Source: Bacillus sp. Cs-700
GTDB lineage: Bacteria; Bacillota; Bacilli; Bacillales; Guptibacillaceae
Assembly (NCBI RefSeq): GCF_011082085.1
Contig: NZ_CP041063.1
Span: 1,054,001-1,118,000, forward strand
Reading direction: 5' to 3'
Length of the DNA: 64,000 nt
The notes below the pieces were generated by a model that saw nothing but the letters and a program-made list of their open reading frames with translations, was not told the DNA's origin and did not search any database. The translations under genes were made by a program, and so were the position numbers. Below are positions 54,370-63,300 of the stretch, in pieces. Every line of letters begins with the position of its first letter. Position 1 is the stretch's first letter.

Positions 54370-55142
54370 TATTTTTTTCCTCCCTTTTCTTCGAGTAATT
54401 GCATTTTTCGATTAAAGAAAAAGCGATACGTCACCAATGAAATAATCATCGCACAAATGGACACAGATGAAAAGATGCTAATCGAGATGACAATCTGATA
54501 GCGAATGGCTTCAATTGGCGAAGCCCCACCAAGAATTAGTCCTGTCATCATCCCTGGCAATTGCACAAGTCCAATCGTTTTTAATCCATCCACATTAGGA
54601 ATCATCGCTGCGCGAATCGTTTTTCTAATAATCAGTTGAGAAGCTTGTGAAGCATTTGCTCCAAGGGATAATGCTGCAAGAATTTCTCCTTTACTATCGT
54701 GAAACTCGTTCTTCATTCTCTCAAAAGCAAGACCAGTTGCCACCATACTATTACCAATAATCATTCCACTCATCGGGATAACCTGTTCGGATCGAAAAGG
54801 AATAATATCAAATACGATCCATAATGACAAAACAAACACTTCAATAAGAATAAGCGAAGAGAACGACAGGAGAAAAGCGTACGGAATCCCCTTTCCTCTC
54901 TTTGATGCTTGAAGAGAAGCAATGACTAGCATGACAGCTACCCACAATCCTACCCCCTGCCAATCTGGAATAGAAAAGAGAAATGTGAGGACATAACCTA
55001 TAAAAAACAGTTGAACGACGCCGCGGATAGAAGACCATATAGCTGATTTACCGATCCCAAGCGAAAACAAATAAGAAAGCGAAACAGGAATCATGACAAA
55101 TAGAATCATTGTAAGCAATGAAAGGTTCGATATGTTCGTCAT
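54369..55142 (-). CDS. FetB/UPF0014 family ABC permease
   Basis: A 257-residue protein with about seven membrane spans. GVVQLFFIGYVLTFLF, GMIIGNSMVATGLAFERM and LVQLPGMMTGLILGGASPIEAIRYQIVI are the UPF0014 signatures. In E. coli FetAB is an iron exporter; substrates elsewhere are not settled. It lies 3 nt after the ATPase gene and is coupled to yqgV. Confidence 0.88.
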   Translation of the reverse strand: MTNISNLSLLTMILFVMIPVSLSYLFSLGIGKSAIWSSIRGVVQLFFIGYVLTFLFSIPDWQGVGLWVAVMLVIASLQASKRGKGIPYAFLLSFSSLILIEVFVLSLWIVFDIIPFRSEQVIPMSGMIIGNSMVATGLAFERMKNEFHDSKGEILAALSLGANASQASQLIIRKTIRAAMIPNVDGLKTIGLVQLPGMMTGLILGGASPIEAIRYQIVISISIFSSVSICAMIISLVTYRFFFNRKMQLLEEKGGKK

Positions 55143-55145
55143 AAA

Positions 55146-55841
55146 TTATCCTTCGAGAAAGTGCTTTAACGTAGCGGATTTTGGTTGGTAAAACAATTCG
55201 GTTGTTTTTCCTTGCTCTTCAATCCTACCTTCATTCATAAATAGGGTATAGCTACCAAGTCTTTCTGCTTGCTTAAGGTCATGTGTAATCATCAAAATTG
55301 TCTTCCCTTCTTCATTAACGAGCTTATGTAACAATTCTTCCATCAAATCCACTGACCGCATATCAAGTGCACTGGTCACTTCGTCTAATAACAATACCTC
55401 AGGATTATTAGCAAGCGTTCTTGCAAATGCCACTCGCTGCTGTTCACCACCAGATAAATTTTCTACTTCTTTGCTTAAAAACTCTTCAGGCAACTGTACT
55501 TTTTCCAATAACTTAATCCCATCATTGGGCTCCCACTTTTTTCGTAGAGAAGGACCAAACTTTAAATTATCTTCAACCGTTCCATCAAATAAATGAGCCT
55601 GTTGAAACACCATACCAATGTTTCTACGCAGCTCTGATATAGGAAAATCGCTAATTTTTTTCCCTTTAAAGCGGATTTCACCCTCATCAGGATCTTCTAG
55701 TCTATTTAACAAAAGTAATAAGCTACTCTTCCCTGCACCGGAGGGTCCGATGATTGTCGTTAAACTGCCTTCCAATAATGAAAATTGAACATCCTTTACA
55801 CGTTCATTGGATACATTTTCTACTTCGATTAGTTTATTCAT
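55146..55841 (-). CDS. FetA-like ABC transporter ATP-binding protein
   Basis: A 231-residue ATPase with Walker A GPSGAGKSS (about 34-42), Q-loop MVFQQAHLFDGTVEDNL, signature LSGGEQQRVAFART, Walker B VLLLDEVTSALD and H-loop MITHDLKQA. The ATG at 55841 follows AAAGGAAG; an in-frame extension reaches 55889. It is the first gene of the three-gene operon with the UPF0014 permease and YqgV. Confidence 0.9.
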   Translation of the reverse strand: MNKLIEVENVSNERVKDVQFSLLEGSLTTIIGPSGAGKSSLLLLLNRLEDPDEGEIRFKGKKISDFPISELRRNIGMVFQQAHLFDGTVEDNLKFGPSLRKKWEPNDGIKLLEKVQLPEEFLSKEVENLSGGEQQRVAFARTLANNPEVLLLDEVTSALDMRSVDLMEELLHKLVNEEGKTILMITHDLKQAERLGSYTLFMNEGRIEEQGKTTELFYQPKSATLKHFLEG

Positions 55842-55949
55842 TGTACTTCCTTTCTTGAAAGCGAATTGCTTCATTAACACCATTCTCAAAGTTCCTTGCT
55901 TAGTCTATGTATTTTTCCCCTCCTCATTCGAATAGCAAACTTATTCACA

Positions 55950-55975
55950 TAAAAAAACCCTGCAGAAGCAGGGTT
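55950..55975 (-). terminator. Terminator of the thi operon
   Basis: On the minus strand AACCCTGC-TTCT-GCAGGGTT is followed by TTTTT. The thiD TAA overlaps the stem by two bases. Confidence 0.85.
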
Positions 55976-56786
55976 AAGTTTTCATGATGGAAGTTTGTGT
56001 TTGTCGATAAGCTGCATGGTTTGTTGGGCCAATTCCCTTTCCTATTGGGAGGGCGTGTGTAATAGCAGCCGTAATATATTCTTTCGCAATAGCTACAGCC
56101 TCGGGGATCGGCCTCCCCTTAGCAAGCTCAGCTGCGATACAAGCTGAATACGTGCAACCAGTTCCGTGAGTGTGTTTTGTTTCAATACGCTCTGATTCAT
56201 AATGGTAAAAGCGGTCTTTTACATACAGAACATCCATAGCAGTATTACTCGTCATATGTCCACCTTTAACAAGAACAGCTTTTGCACCACTTGCATGTAG
56301 GGCTTTTGCCGCCTCCTCCATACCCTTGATAGAAGTAATAGCATTACAATTTAGCAATTCGGCTGCTTCAGGAAGATTAGGCGTAATAACAGCCCCTAGC
56401 GGAAAAAGCTTTTCTTTCATAGCCAATTTCGCTTCATTTTGCAAAAGAGACGCCCCACCTTTTGCGATCATCACAGGATCAATAACAAGATTTGAGACAT
56501 TGTATTCCCTTACCTTCTTCGAAACCGCAAGAATAATGTCACTTGAAAAAAGCATCCCGGTTTTAACTGCGTCCGCGCCAATGTCTGAAAGGACTGCATC
56601 TAGCTGTGATTGCACCGCTTCGACCGTTTGCGGAAAAACATGATGAACGCCAAGCGTGTTCTGAGCAGTAAGGGCTGTAATCGCACTCATCCCAAACACG
56701 TTGCGCTCTTGAAACGTTTTTATATCAGCCTGAATCCCAGCTCCGCCACCACTATCTGAACCAGCAATCGTCAGTGCTTTATACAT
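55974..56786 (-). CDS. thiD: Hydroxymethylpyrimidine kinase/HMP-phosphate kinase
   Basis: A 270-residue ribokinase-fold enzyme making HMP-PP for thiamine synthesis. The N-terminal TIAGSDSGGGAGIQADIKTF, DPVMIAKGGASLL, VITPNLPEA and the anion-hole GTGCTYSA are intact. It is the last gene of the thi operon, 15 nt after thiO. Confidence 0.95.
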   Translation of the reverse strand: MYKALTIAGSDSGGGAGIQADIKTFQERNVFGMSAITALTAQNTLGVHHVFPQTVEAVQSQLDAVLSDIGADAVKTGMLFSSDIILAVSKKVREYNVSNLVIDPVMIAKGGASLLQNEAKLAMKEKLFPLGAVITPNLPEAAELLNCNAITSIKGMEEAAKALHASGAKAVLVKGGHMTSNTAMDVLYVKDRFYHYESERIETKHTHGTGCTYSACIAAELAKGRPIPEAVAIAKEYITAAITHALPIGKGIGPTNHAAYRQTQTSIMKT

Positions 56787-56801
56787 TTGACCCTCTCCTT
56801 A

Positions 56802-57893
56802 TTAGATAGCCTGAAAACGATCAGGACGAAATTGACCAATTGCAATTTGTTGGGGAACCTGATCAATTTCATCCGCTACGATTTTTGCCGTAATTGGGCT
56901 AAGTAAAATTCCATTTCGATAATGTCCGGTCGCTAAAATAACCCCCGGTTTCTCAACTAACTTTCCAATAAGCGGAAAACCATCCTGTGTAGCCGGCCTT
57001 AACCCAGCCCATTTATGAAATGGATCCATCTCCTTGAGCACAGGCATCACCTTCTTGCTCCACTTTTCGAGACGACCAATTCCATGTTCTGTTACGTTCG
57101 TATCGAAATCAGCGATATCCTCTGAGGCACCAGCCACAACGGAACCATTCGCTTTAGCTACCAAATACCCTTGGCTAGTAAAAACAATGTGGTTTAAAGG
57201 TGGAGCTTCATATGCACAAATTTGTCCGCGGATCGGATATACGGGCAATGTGCAACCTAGCTCTTTTTCCCAATACATTGACCAGGCCCCTGTTGCAAGA
57301 ACAACCTGATCACTGTCAATTCGCTCGTGCTTTGTTACAACAGCATCACCGTCAAGCATTGCATCTCCCTCATATTCGATGACGTGAACACCTAGATTAC
57401 GGCAGGCTTGTAAAAGAGCCGCCACATAGCCAGGTGCATAAATATGAGACTCTTCGGGACACCATAAAGCGGCAACAACATCTCTAGAGAGCCCTGGTTC
57501 TTTAACTCTTACTTCTTCAGCACTTAAGATTGTCGATTCAACGTTAAACTTTCTTTGCCATGCCTGTTTTGTTTCAAGAGAAAGACGGTCAGCTTCATGA
57601 TATATACAATAAAGACTACCACTTTCATTGTACTCAAAATCAATATCCGAATGACGTTTGATCTCTTCTTGCCATTTAGGAAAAAGCTGCAAACTCCTTT
57701 GGCATAGTCGGAAAAAATCGTCAGGGTCTTCTTCAATTTCAGAATATGGAGCAAGCATTCCTGCTGCTGCACCAGAAGCCTGTCCACCACATTGCTGCGC
57801 TTCGACCACAGTAACGTTATGTCCTCTTCTTTGACATTCAAATGCTATGGATAAACCGATCACGCCGCCGCCAATAATCGTAATGCTAGCCAT
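56802..57893 (-). CDS. thiO: Glycine oxidase ThiO
   Basis: FAD-dependent oxidase producing dehydroglycine (iminoglycine) for thiazole formation; 363 residues. The Rossmann motif ITIIGGGVIGLSIAFECQRRG is at the N-terminus, with AGMLAPYSE and the C-terminal ATGHYRNGILLSP. It fills the role ThiH plays in E. coli and is coherent with ThiS and ThiG upstream. Confidence 0.95.
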   Translation of the reverse strand: MASITIIGGGVIGLSIAFECQRRGHNVTVVEAQQCGGQASGAAAGMLAPYSEIEEDPDDFFRLCQRSLQLFPKWQEEIKRHSDIDFEYNESGSLYCIYHEADRLSLETKQAWQRKFNVESTILSAEEVRVKEPGLSRDVVAALWCPEESHIYAPGYVAALLQACRNLGVHVIEYEGDAMLDGDAVVTKHERIDSDQVVLATGAWSMYWEKELGCTLPVYPIRGQICAYEAPPLNHIVFTSQGYLVAKANGSVVAGASEDIADFDTNVTEHGIGRLEKWSKKVMPVLKEMDPFHKWAGLRPATQDGFPLIGKLVEKPGVILATGHYRNGILLSPITAKIVADEIDQVPQQIAIGQFRPDRFQAI

Positions 57894-57908
57894 ATAGATC
57901 CCCCTTTC

Positions 57909-58670
57909 TTAGCTTTGTATCGGACTACTGGCCGTCGCATACTTCTTTTTAGAAATTCTACCTGCGCTATAGGACAACCTTCCAGCATGAATCGCATGTT
58001 TTACAGCCTCTGCCATCATAACCGGGTTTCTCGCTTTGGCTATCGCTGTATTTAACAGCACGCCATCTGCACCCAGTTCCATTGCCTGTGTAACATCAGC
58101 AGCACTTCCTAGGCCAGCATCTACGATCACTGGCACTGTAAGCTTCTCAGTAATCCGTTCAATATTATAAGGATTTAAAATACCAAGACCTGTACCAATG
58201 GGAGACCCACCTGGCATGACTGCCGCAGCACCAGCTTCTTGTAATCGATAACAGAGTGCAGGATCATCTGATGTGTACGGCAAGACAATAGATCCTTCGT
58301 TCGCTAAGATTTCTGTTGCTTTTAGAGTTTCGATTGGATCAGGAATGAGCAATTTTTCATCTTGACTCACTTCGATCTTAATCCAATCACTTAGTCCAGA
58401 TGCTCTTGCTAAACGAGCGATTCGAATCGCTTCTTCAGCTGATGTTGCACCTGAAGTATTCGGTAAATATTGAAATGGTTTTTCGATGTGCTGAAGGATC
58501 GCATCTTCGTCTGGTGCTGAAAGATTTACTCTTCGAATCGCGAACGTCAGAACTTCCGCTTCGGAAACCTCAATCGCCTTGTTTTGAACATACGGATTTG
58601 GGTATCTTCCTGTCCCTAGGAAAAGCCTCGATGATAATTGTTTACCAGCTATTGTTAATTTGTTAGTCAT
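57909..58670 (-). CDS. thiG: Thiazole synthase ThiG
   Basis: A 253-residue TIM barrel joining DXP, dehydroglycine and ThiS-thiocarboxylate into the thiazole. The Schiff-base Lys in WIKIEV, the glycine loop GGSPIGTGLGI and VDAGLGSAADVTQAMELGADGVLLNTAIA are conserved. DXP comes from Dxs, also in this window. It starts 5 nt after thiS. Confidence 0.96.
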   Translation of the reverse strand: MTNKLTIAGKQLSSRLFLGTGRYPNPYVQNKAIEVSEAEVLTFAIRRVNLSAPDEDAILQHIEKPFQYLPNTSGATSAEEAIRIARLARASGLSDWIKIEVSQDEKLLIPDPIETLKATEILANEGSIVLPYTSDDPALCYRLQEAGAAAVMPGGSPIGTGLGILNPYNIERITEKLTVPVIVDAGLGSAADVTQAMELGADGVLLNTAIAKARNPVMMAEAVKHAIHAGRLSYSAGRISKKKYATASSPIQS

Positions 58671-58674
58671 TTAC

Positions 58675-58872
58675 TCAACCTCCACCTACAAAGTGAACAA
58701 GTTCAATTTTCATGCCATCTTGTACATTGATATCTTTCCAGTTCGATCGATCAATAATTGCCCCATCTACCTCTGTTACAACCAGCCCTTCTTGCAAACC
58801 AAAATGCTTCACAACATCCTTCAATGTAATCGCGTCTAGATCATGCTCATCGCCATTTATTTGTAATTTCAC
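58675..58872 (-). CDS. thiS: Sulfur carrier protein ThiS
   Basis: A 65-residue ubiquitin-like protein ending in VHFVGGG, with the C-terminal Gly-Gly that ThiF adenylates and thiocarboxylates. The start is GTG 58872 in a GTGA overlap with the thiE stop codon. Confidence 0.95.
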   Translation of the reverse strand: MKLQINGDEHDLDAITLKDVVKHFGLQEGLVVTEVDGAIIDRSNWKDINVQDGMKIELVHFVGGG

Positions 58873-59504
58873 TTCTCGATCACCTCACTTTTAATCACTT
58901 GCTGAAATAATTCACATGTTCCTTTCACATCGTCACTTCCTACTACTTCGCTGATCACACAAATTCGTTTCGCCCCCGCACGTAAGACGTCTGAAACATT
59001 GTGTAGTTTAATTCCTCCAATAGCGACATATGGAATGGAAATTTCAGAAGTCACTTCCTTGATATATTCAGTAGTAACAGGGTCTACCACGTCGCTTTTA
59101 CTGTTAGTCGGAAAAATTGGACCTGCCCCGATGTAATCAGCTCCTCCCTTTTCTGCAGCACGCGCTTCTTCAATACGATGAGTTGAGATTCCGATTATTT
59201 TACCTGGTCCAATGATTTTCCTTGCCGTTTCTAAAGGCAAATCATCTTGCCCTAAATGAATACCGTCTGCATCAACAGCTAGAGCGACATCAATATGATC
59301 ATTAACAATAAACGGTATATTGTACTTTTTTGTTAATGCTTTTAGCTTTAGTGCTTTTTCAAGTACTACTTTTTTTGAATTTGTTTTATCACGTAGCTGA
59401 ATAATATCCGCTCCACCTCGTATGGCTTCCTCCATTACGTCGACTAAATCTCGCTCTGGATGAAATTCTTCTCCTGTAATCACATATAATTGAAACTGCT
59501 TCAT
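58869..59504 (-). CDS. thiE: Thiamine-phosphate synthase
   Basis: A 211-residue TIM barrel. IQLRDK (pyrophosphate binding), IVNDHIDVALAVDADGIHLGQDDLP, GISTH, GAGPIFPT and IGGI follow the ThiE pattern. The TenI tautomerase paralogue, which lies at this place in B. subtilis, lacks several of these, so ThiE is preferred. It couples HMP-PP with thiazole phosphate. It is the first gene after the TPP riboswitch. Confidence 0.9.
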   Translation of the reverse strand: MKQFQLYVITGEEFHPERDLVDVMEEAIRGGADIIQLRDKTNSKKVVLEKALKLKALTKKYNIPFIVNDHIDVALAVDADGIHLGQDDLPLETARKIIGPGKIIGISTHRIEEARAAEKGGADYIGAGPIFPTNSKSDVVDPVTTEYIKEVTSEISIPYVAIGGIKLHNVSDVLRAGAKRICVISEVVGSDDVKGTCELFQQVIKSEVIEK

Positions 59505-59577
59505 GACTGGCTTCCTCCATTATCGTTATGACTTACTTTCCATTTCTACAAAAATGAGATAAAAGACGCTAAACGTG

Positions 59578-59608
59578 AAAAACCCCCATTCCGCGTATGG
59601 AATGGGGG
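59578..59608 (-). terminator. TPP-riboswitch terminator
   Basis: On the minus strand ACCCCCATTCC pairs with GGAATGGGGGT around ATACGC, followed by TTTTTCACG. It immediately follows the aptamer and is the OFF-state hairpin. Confidence 0.9.
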
Positions 59609-59624
59609 TAGTATATGAACACCG

Positions 59625-59727
59625 CTACCGACTTCCCTACGCTGGTATCAACCAGATCAGGTTCAAGGGTAAAAGAAATAACGGTTTCTTTTTCTCAGCC
59701 TTCCCTTATTTGAAGGCACCCCTAGTC
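59625..59727 (-). ncRNA. TPP riboswitch (THI element) of the thi operon
   Basis: On the minus strand ACTAGGGGTGC opens the P1/P2 region. GGCTGAGA (59702-59695) and CCCTTGAACCTGATCTGG (59670-59653) with ACCAGCGTAGGGAA are the conserved thi-box segments. Between them is a variable P3a-type hairpin. It controls thiE-thiS-thiG-thiO-thiD by attenuation: TPP binding favours the terminator. Confidence 0.95.
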
Positions 59728-59733
59728 TTAGAA

Positions 59734-59760
59734 ATTATGAAATTACTTTTATTATGACAA
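59734..59760 (-). promoter_or_regulatory. Candidate promoter of the thi operon
   Basis: On the minus strand TTGTCA (59760-59755), 15 nt, CATAAT (59739-59734), just upstream of the TPP aptamer. The spacer is short. Confidence 0.4.
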
Positions 59761-59784
59761 AAAAGCTCTTAGAATTCAAGCTCC

Positions 59785-60972
59785 CTACATGTATAGAGAA
59801 GACAGAAAGATGCCTATTGTATTTTGATAAATATCGTTAAATTGGCTAACAGGCAAAGGATTCTCTCCTTTCCCGATTTCAACAGTGAAACCAGGTCTTC
59901 TAAAATCCTGTATAAACCAATCCTTGTAACCTGCAAAGCTATCAACATACCGAATGGGGAGATAGCCACTTAAGCGAGAAAATTCTGTTACAAGAATTTC
60001 CGACTCAGGGGGTTCAAGACCTTCAAATCCCCAAAAAATCACTTCACCCTGAGAATGGAATGCTAGCGCTCTGTCAAATTTCTTTCTTCTAGTTAAATCA
60101 GCAATTGCAATTGCTTCTGGTTCAGTAAGCGGGGCTTTTCCCGGGTAATTTCTTGGAGATGGCTTTGTTGGTTTACGCTCAGCTTCTACTTCCCATTTGG
60201 CCGGGTATTGATTATTTAAATCAACACCTCGAATGTTCGCCTTCCAACGACTAAATTGGTCACTCCCATTGTTAATCTCATTTGCAAGAGAACGATAGGG
60301 TTCCTCTTCAGGTAAACCATTAATGACAAGATCAACCCCATCTGGATTGACCATTGGAACGAGTGACAAAGAAGTGGATTCATAAAGCGGGGGGAGATAG
60401 ACACCGCTAAGCTGCTGGCTACTTGTCAATTCATTTGCATAATCATCGATAAATTTCATGATTAAAGTGGTCGTTAACCACTCATTTGCGTGGAATGAGC
60501 CATTCATGTGAACTTTTTTCGCGCCAGTTCCTACCACTAATTCGGGAATAGGTTTTCCCATTACTGTCTCACCAATTAGTCCTCTTTTAATAAATGGGTA
60601 AACACCAAGGATTTTGCGGATATCCTTAACAAGAGTTCCATAATCATAATTTTGATCGGGGTTTATCAGTGACCACGTGACACGAATCGGAATGTTCACT
60701 TTCTCACCCGGCTTTAGCGAAAAGGGATTTTGATCATTTAGCAATAAAACACCGTCTAAAGGCGCACCATACCAACCCGCTATTTTCCATAATGTATCTC
60801 CTTGTTTAATCGTATAACTTTTTGTTACATAACCAGGGATCTGTATTTGTTCTCCTATCATCAACTGATCAGGATCTTCAAGATTGTTGCTATCTAAAAT
60901 GAGACGGAGCGGTATTTGAAAGACACGACTATATTTCCAAAGGCTGTCCCCACTTTTCACTCTAATTTTCAT
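59785..60972 (-). CDS. yqgT: LysM-containing M14 peptidase (gamma-D-glutamyl-diamino acid endopeptidase type, YqgT)
   Basis: A 395-residue protein. There are two LysM repeats (about 3-47 and 50-96; SGDSLWKYSRVFQIPLRLI, KQGDTLWKIAGWYG) and a zinc carboxypeptidase domain with H-x-x-E in GSFHANEW, the second His in LAFHSQGE and catalytic Glu in FTVEIGKGENP. It likely trims peptidoglycan peptides. There is no signal peptide, as in spore or mother-cell endopeptidase I. The start at 60972 (second ATG) suits the GGGAGG site. Confidence 0.9.
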   Translation of the reverse strand: MKIRVKSGDSLWKYSRVFQIPLRLILDSNNLEDPDQLMIGEQIQIPGYVTKSYTIKQGDTLWKIAGWYGAPLDGVLLLNDQNPFSLKPGEKVNIPIRVTWSLINPDQNYDYGTLVKDIRKILGVYPFIKRGLIGETVMGKPIPELVVGTGAKKVHMNGSFHANEWLTTTLIMKFIDDYANELTSSQQLSGVYLPPLYESTSLSLVPMVNPDGVDLVINGLPEEEPYRSLANEINNGSDQFSRWKANIRGVDLNNQYPAKWEVEAERKPTKPSPRNYPGKAPLTEPEAIAIADLTRRKKFDRALAFHSQGEVIFWGFEGLEPPESEILVTEFSRLSGYLPIRYVDSFAGYKDWFIQDFRRPGFTVEIGKGENPLPVSQFNDIYQNTIGIFLSSLYM

Positions 60973-61101
60973 CATTCACCCTCCCACATGTCATCTCCCT
61001 CTTACAATAATATGACTAGAAGGGTGGCCTATGCTTCGTGAATAAAGCTTTTCTCAGAAGAAGATGTTTATTATCTCCACTTCTATGTGTAAATGCGTAT
61101 A

Positions 61102-61132
61102 AAAAAACCACGCTTTAAAAGCGTGGTTTTTT
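61102..61132. terminator. Terminator of yqgS (bidirectional fold)
   Basis: AAAAAACCACGCTTT and AAAGCGTGGTTTTTT form a 15-bp perfect stem. It starts 6 nt past the yqgS stop codon. Confidence 0.88.
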
Positions 61133-61138
61133 GGTGGT

Positions 61139-63007
61139 TTATTTTATCTCGGCATCTTGCTGCTCTCCATGCTTTCCTAAGAAACGAAGCAGATCGCCGT
61201 ACACAATTTTATCTGAGTAAGCAAGATCTGTTTTTGCCTTTTCCATGTATGGTTCACAGGCAGCTTTATCCGTTTCTTCTCCGGTTTCCTTATCATAACA
61301 AACATTTTTCGTATAAAGGTTATTCTCTGTAATGAAACTTCCATCACGAAGTATCGTGAAATTATCCTGTTCTTCTGCAAACAGGTCATTACCAAACTTA
61401 ATCATATCTTTTGTTTCAATTCCGAGAAGGTGCATGATTGTAGGCTTCAAATCAATTTGTCCACCCACTTGATCCATTACTTCTCCCTCCTGACCAGGGA
61501 TATGGATAATAAGAGGAACCTTTTGTAATTCTGTCGATTCAAATGGTGTGATTTCTTTCCCTAGAAACTCACCCATTGCTTTATTATGGTTCTCAGAGAT
61601 ACCATAGTGATCCCCATACATAACAAAGATTGAATCTTCATATAGTCCTTCTTCTTTCATGCGCTCAAAGAATTTTTTAACAGCTTCATCCTGATAGCGA
61701 ACCGTTGTAAAAAATCTGTTTACAGTACCATCGTCTGAAGTCCACTCTGGAATATATTCATCTTCTGATTCAAGAGTGAAAGGGAAATGATTCGTAAGGG
61801 TAATATATTTCGCATAGTAAGGTTCTGGCATTGTTTCTAAATACTTAATGGATTGATCAAAGAAATATTCATCTTTCAATCCCCACCCGATTGAATTATC
61901 GGGTGTGACCGTAAAGTCATTAATATCATAGAACTTATCATATTTAAGGGCATCATACATAACGTCACGATTCCAAAAACTTTTATTATTTGCATGAAAA
62001 ACGGCATTATAGTAGCCATTTTCACTTAAAATTTCTGGAGACGCATTGTATTCATTTCCTGAGTGCGTAAAGAACACCGCACCGCTCGGTAGTCCATAAA
62101 GAGAATTCTCAAGAATAAACTCAGAGTCGGAAGTTTTGCCCTGTGCTGTTTGATGATAGAAATTCGGGAAATAATAACTTTCATCAATAAGATCATTAAG
62201 GAATGGGGTAATTTCTTTTCCATCAACCTCTTCGTTTATCACGAAACTTTGCGTGGACTCTAGAGAGACGAGAATAATGTTTTTGCCTTCTGCTTTACCG
62301 AACATTTCAGGGTTTGGTTCAACATGGTTCGCTTTCACATAGTTTTCAATATCGACAATTTCACTACCGTCGGCAAATGCTCGTTGTGCCTTTGCTTTCG
62401 ATTGTAGAACAGCATCATAAACATGATAGTTGTAAGTACCGATATATTTAATAAGCATTTCACGATCAAACGTCCGAGTTAAGAGTTGAGGACGCTCTGT
62501 TTCAGCAAGCCCGACATTAATAGCGAAAAGGGCGATGGCACTTGCAAATACAATAGCGATTTCTTTTTTCTTAACTGCGTATGTTTTAGTTTTACGTACA
62601 AATAGGTAAGCTGAGAGAAGTATGATATCTATAAATAACAAGAAATCAAAACCGCTTACAAGCTCTGCGATACTGTTTCCAAGTTCACCCATGTTATTCG
62701 TTTGAAAGAGAAGCGGTATCGTAATAAAGTCTGTAAATTCTCGATAATAGACAACATTTGCAAATAAAATAAATGACCCGACAAAATTAATGATCAGCAA
62801 TACTCTGTTGCGATACTTAGGTGAGGCAAATAATGCAAAACCGAGGAATAACAAGACAGAACTAATCGGGTTTAAAAATAAGATAAACCCTTCCATTTTA
62901 TTTTCAGGTTCAATGTTAAACGCAAATTCATACACCAAATACGTTTTTAACCACAGCAAAAATGCTACGACTAGAAAAAACGAATACTTATTTTGTAGCT
63001 TTTTCAT
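61139..63007 (-). CDS. yqgS: LTA synthase family sulfatase (YqgS)
   Basis: A 622-residue polyglycerolphosphate synthase-type protein. Five N-terminal membrane helices (about 8-25, 40-60, 69-88, 118-138, 150-168) are followed by an extracellular sulfatase domain with the catalytic Thr region VSLESTQSFV, HANNKSFWNRD and the metal-site MYGDHYGISENHN. An AKAQRAF-type processing site lies between. B. subtilis YqgS is one of several LtaS paralogues, active mainly in sporulation. Confidence 0.93.
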   Translation of the reverse strand: MKKLQNKYSFFLVVAFLLWLKTYLVYEFAFNIEPENKMEGFILFLNPISSVLLFLGFALFASPKYRNRVLLIINFVGSFILFANVVYYREFTDFITIPLLFQTNNMGELGNSIAELVSGFDFLLFIDIILLSAYLFVRKTKTYAVKKKEIAIVFASAIALFAINVGLAETERPQLLTRTFDREMLIKYIGTYNYHVYDAVLQSKAKAQRAFADGSEIVDIENYVKANHVEPNPEMFGKAEGKNIILVSLESTQSFVINEEVDGKEITPFLNDLIDESYYFPNFYHQTAQGKTSDSEFILENSLYGLPSGAVFFTHSGNEYNASPEILSENGYYNAVFHANNKSFWNRDVMYDALKYDKFYDINDFTVTPDNSIGWGLKDEYFFDQSIKYLETMPEPYYAKYITLTNHFPFTLESEDEYIPEWTSDDGTVNRFFTTVRYQDEAVKKFFERMKEEGLYEDSIFVMYGDHYGISENHNKAMGEFLGKEITPFESTELQKVPLIIHIPGQEGEVMDQVGGQIDLKPTIMHLLGIETKDMIKFGNDLFAEEQDNFTILRDGSFITENNLYTKNVCYDKETGEETDKAACEPYMEKAKTDLAYSDKIVYGDLLRFLGKHGEQQDAEIK

Positions 63008-63079
63008 GTTTTCTTAGTACCTCCTTAGTTGGATATAAGGAAAAGCTACCATATCTTTCTACGACCATACATAATCGCT

Positions 63080-63108
63080 ATGATAGTATGTTTTCGAAAT
63101 TTAATCAA
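63080..63108 (-). promoter_or_regulatory. Candidate sigma-A promoter of yqgS
   Basis: On the minus strand TTGATT (63108-63103), exactly 17 nt, TATCAT (63085-63080), 72 nt before the start codon. Confidence 0.5.
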
Positions 63109-63223
63109 CTAACTTTTGTCCTTATTTTAGTATTTCTTTCAACAATTTTTTGATTCTATTTAGTGCGGCTATTACTAATAACGAATAAGTCGTCCAAAAA
63201 GTTTCGTCTATGCAAAAAAATCA

Positions 63224-63261
63224 TAAAAAAAGAAGAGATCAGACTCCACTGATCTCTTCTT
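63224..63261 (-). terminator. Terminator downstream of glcK
   Basis: On the minus strand AAGAAGAGATCAG pairs perfectly with CTGATCTCTTCTT around a 6-nt loop, then TTTTTTT. Confidence 0.9.
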
Positions 63262-63300
63262 TACCCCTATCATGACAGGGATAAACGCGAACAATTAGGA

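Noticed and set aside
58869-59504. First thi gene as TenI (thiazole tautomerase)
   Set aside because: It retains the full set of ThiE phosphate and Mg binding motifs (QLRDK, VND, GQDD, GAGPIFPT), so thiamine-phosphate synthase is the better call.
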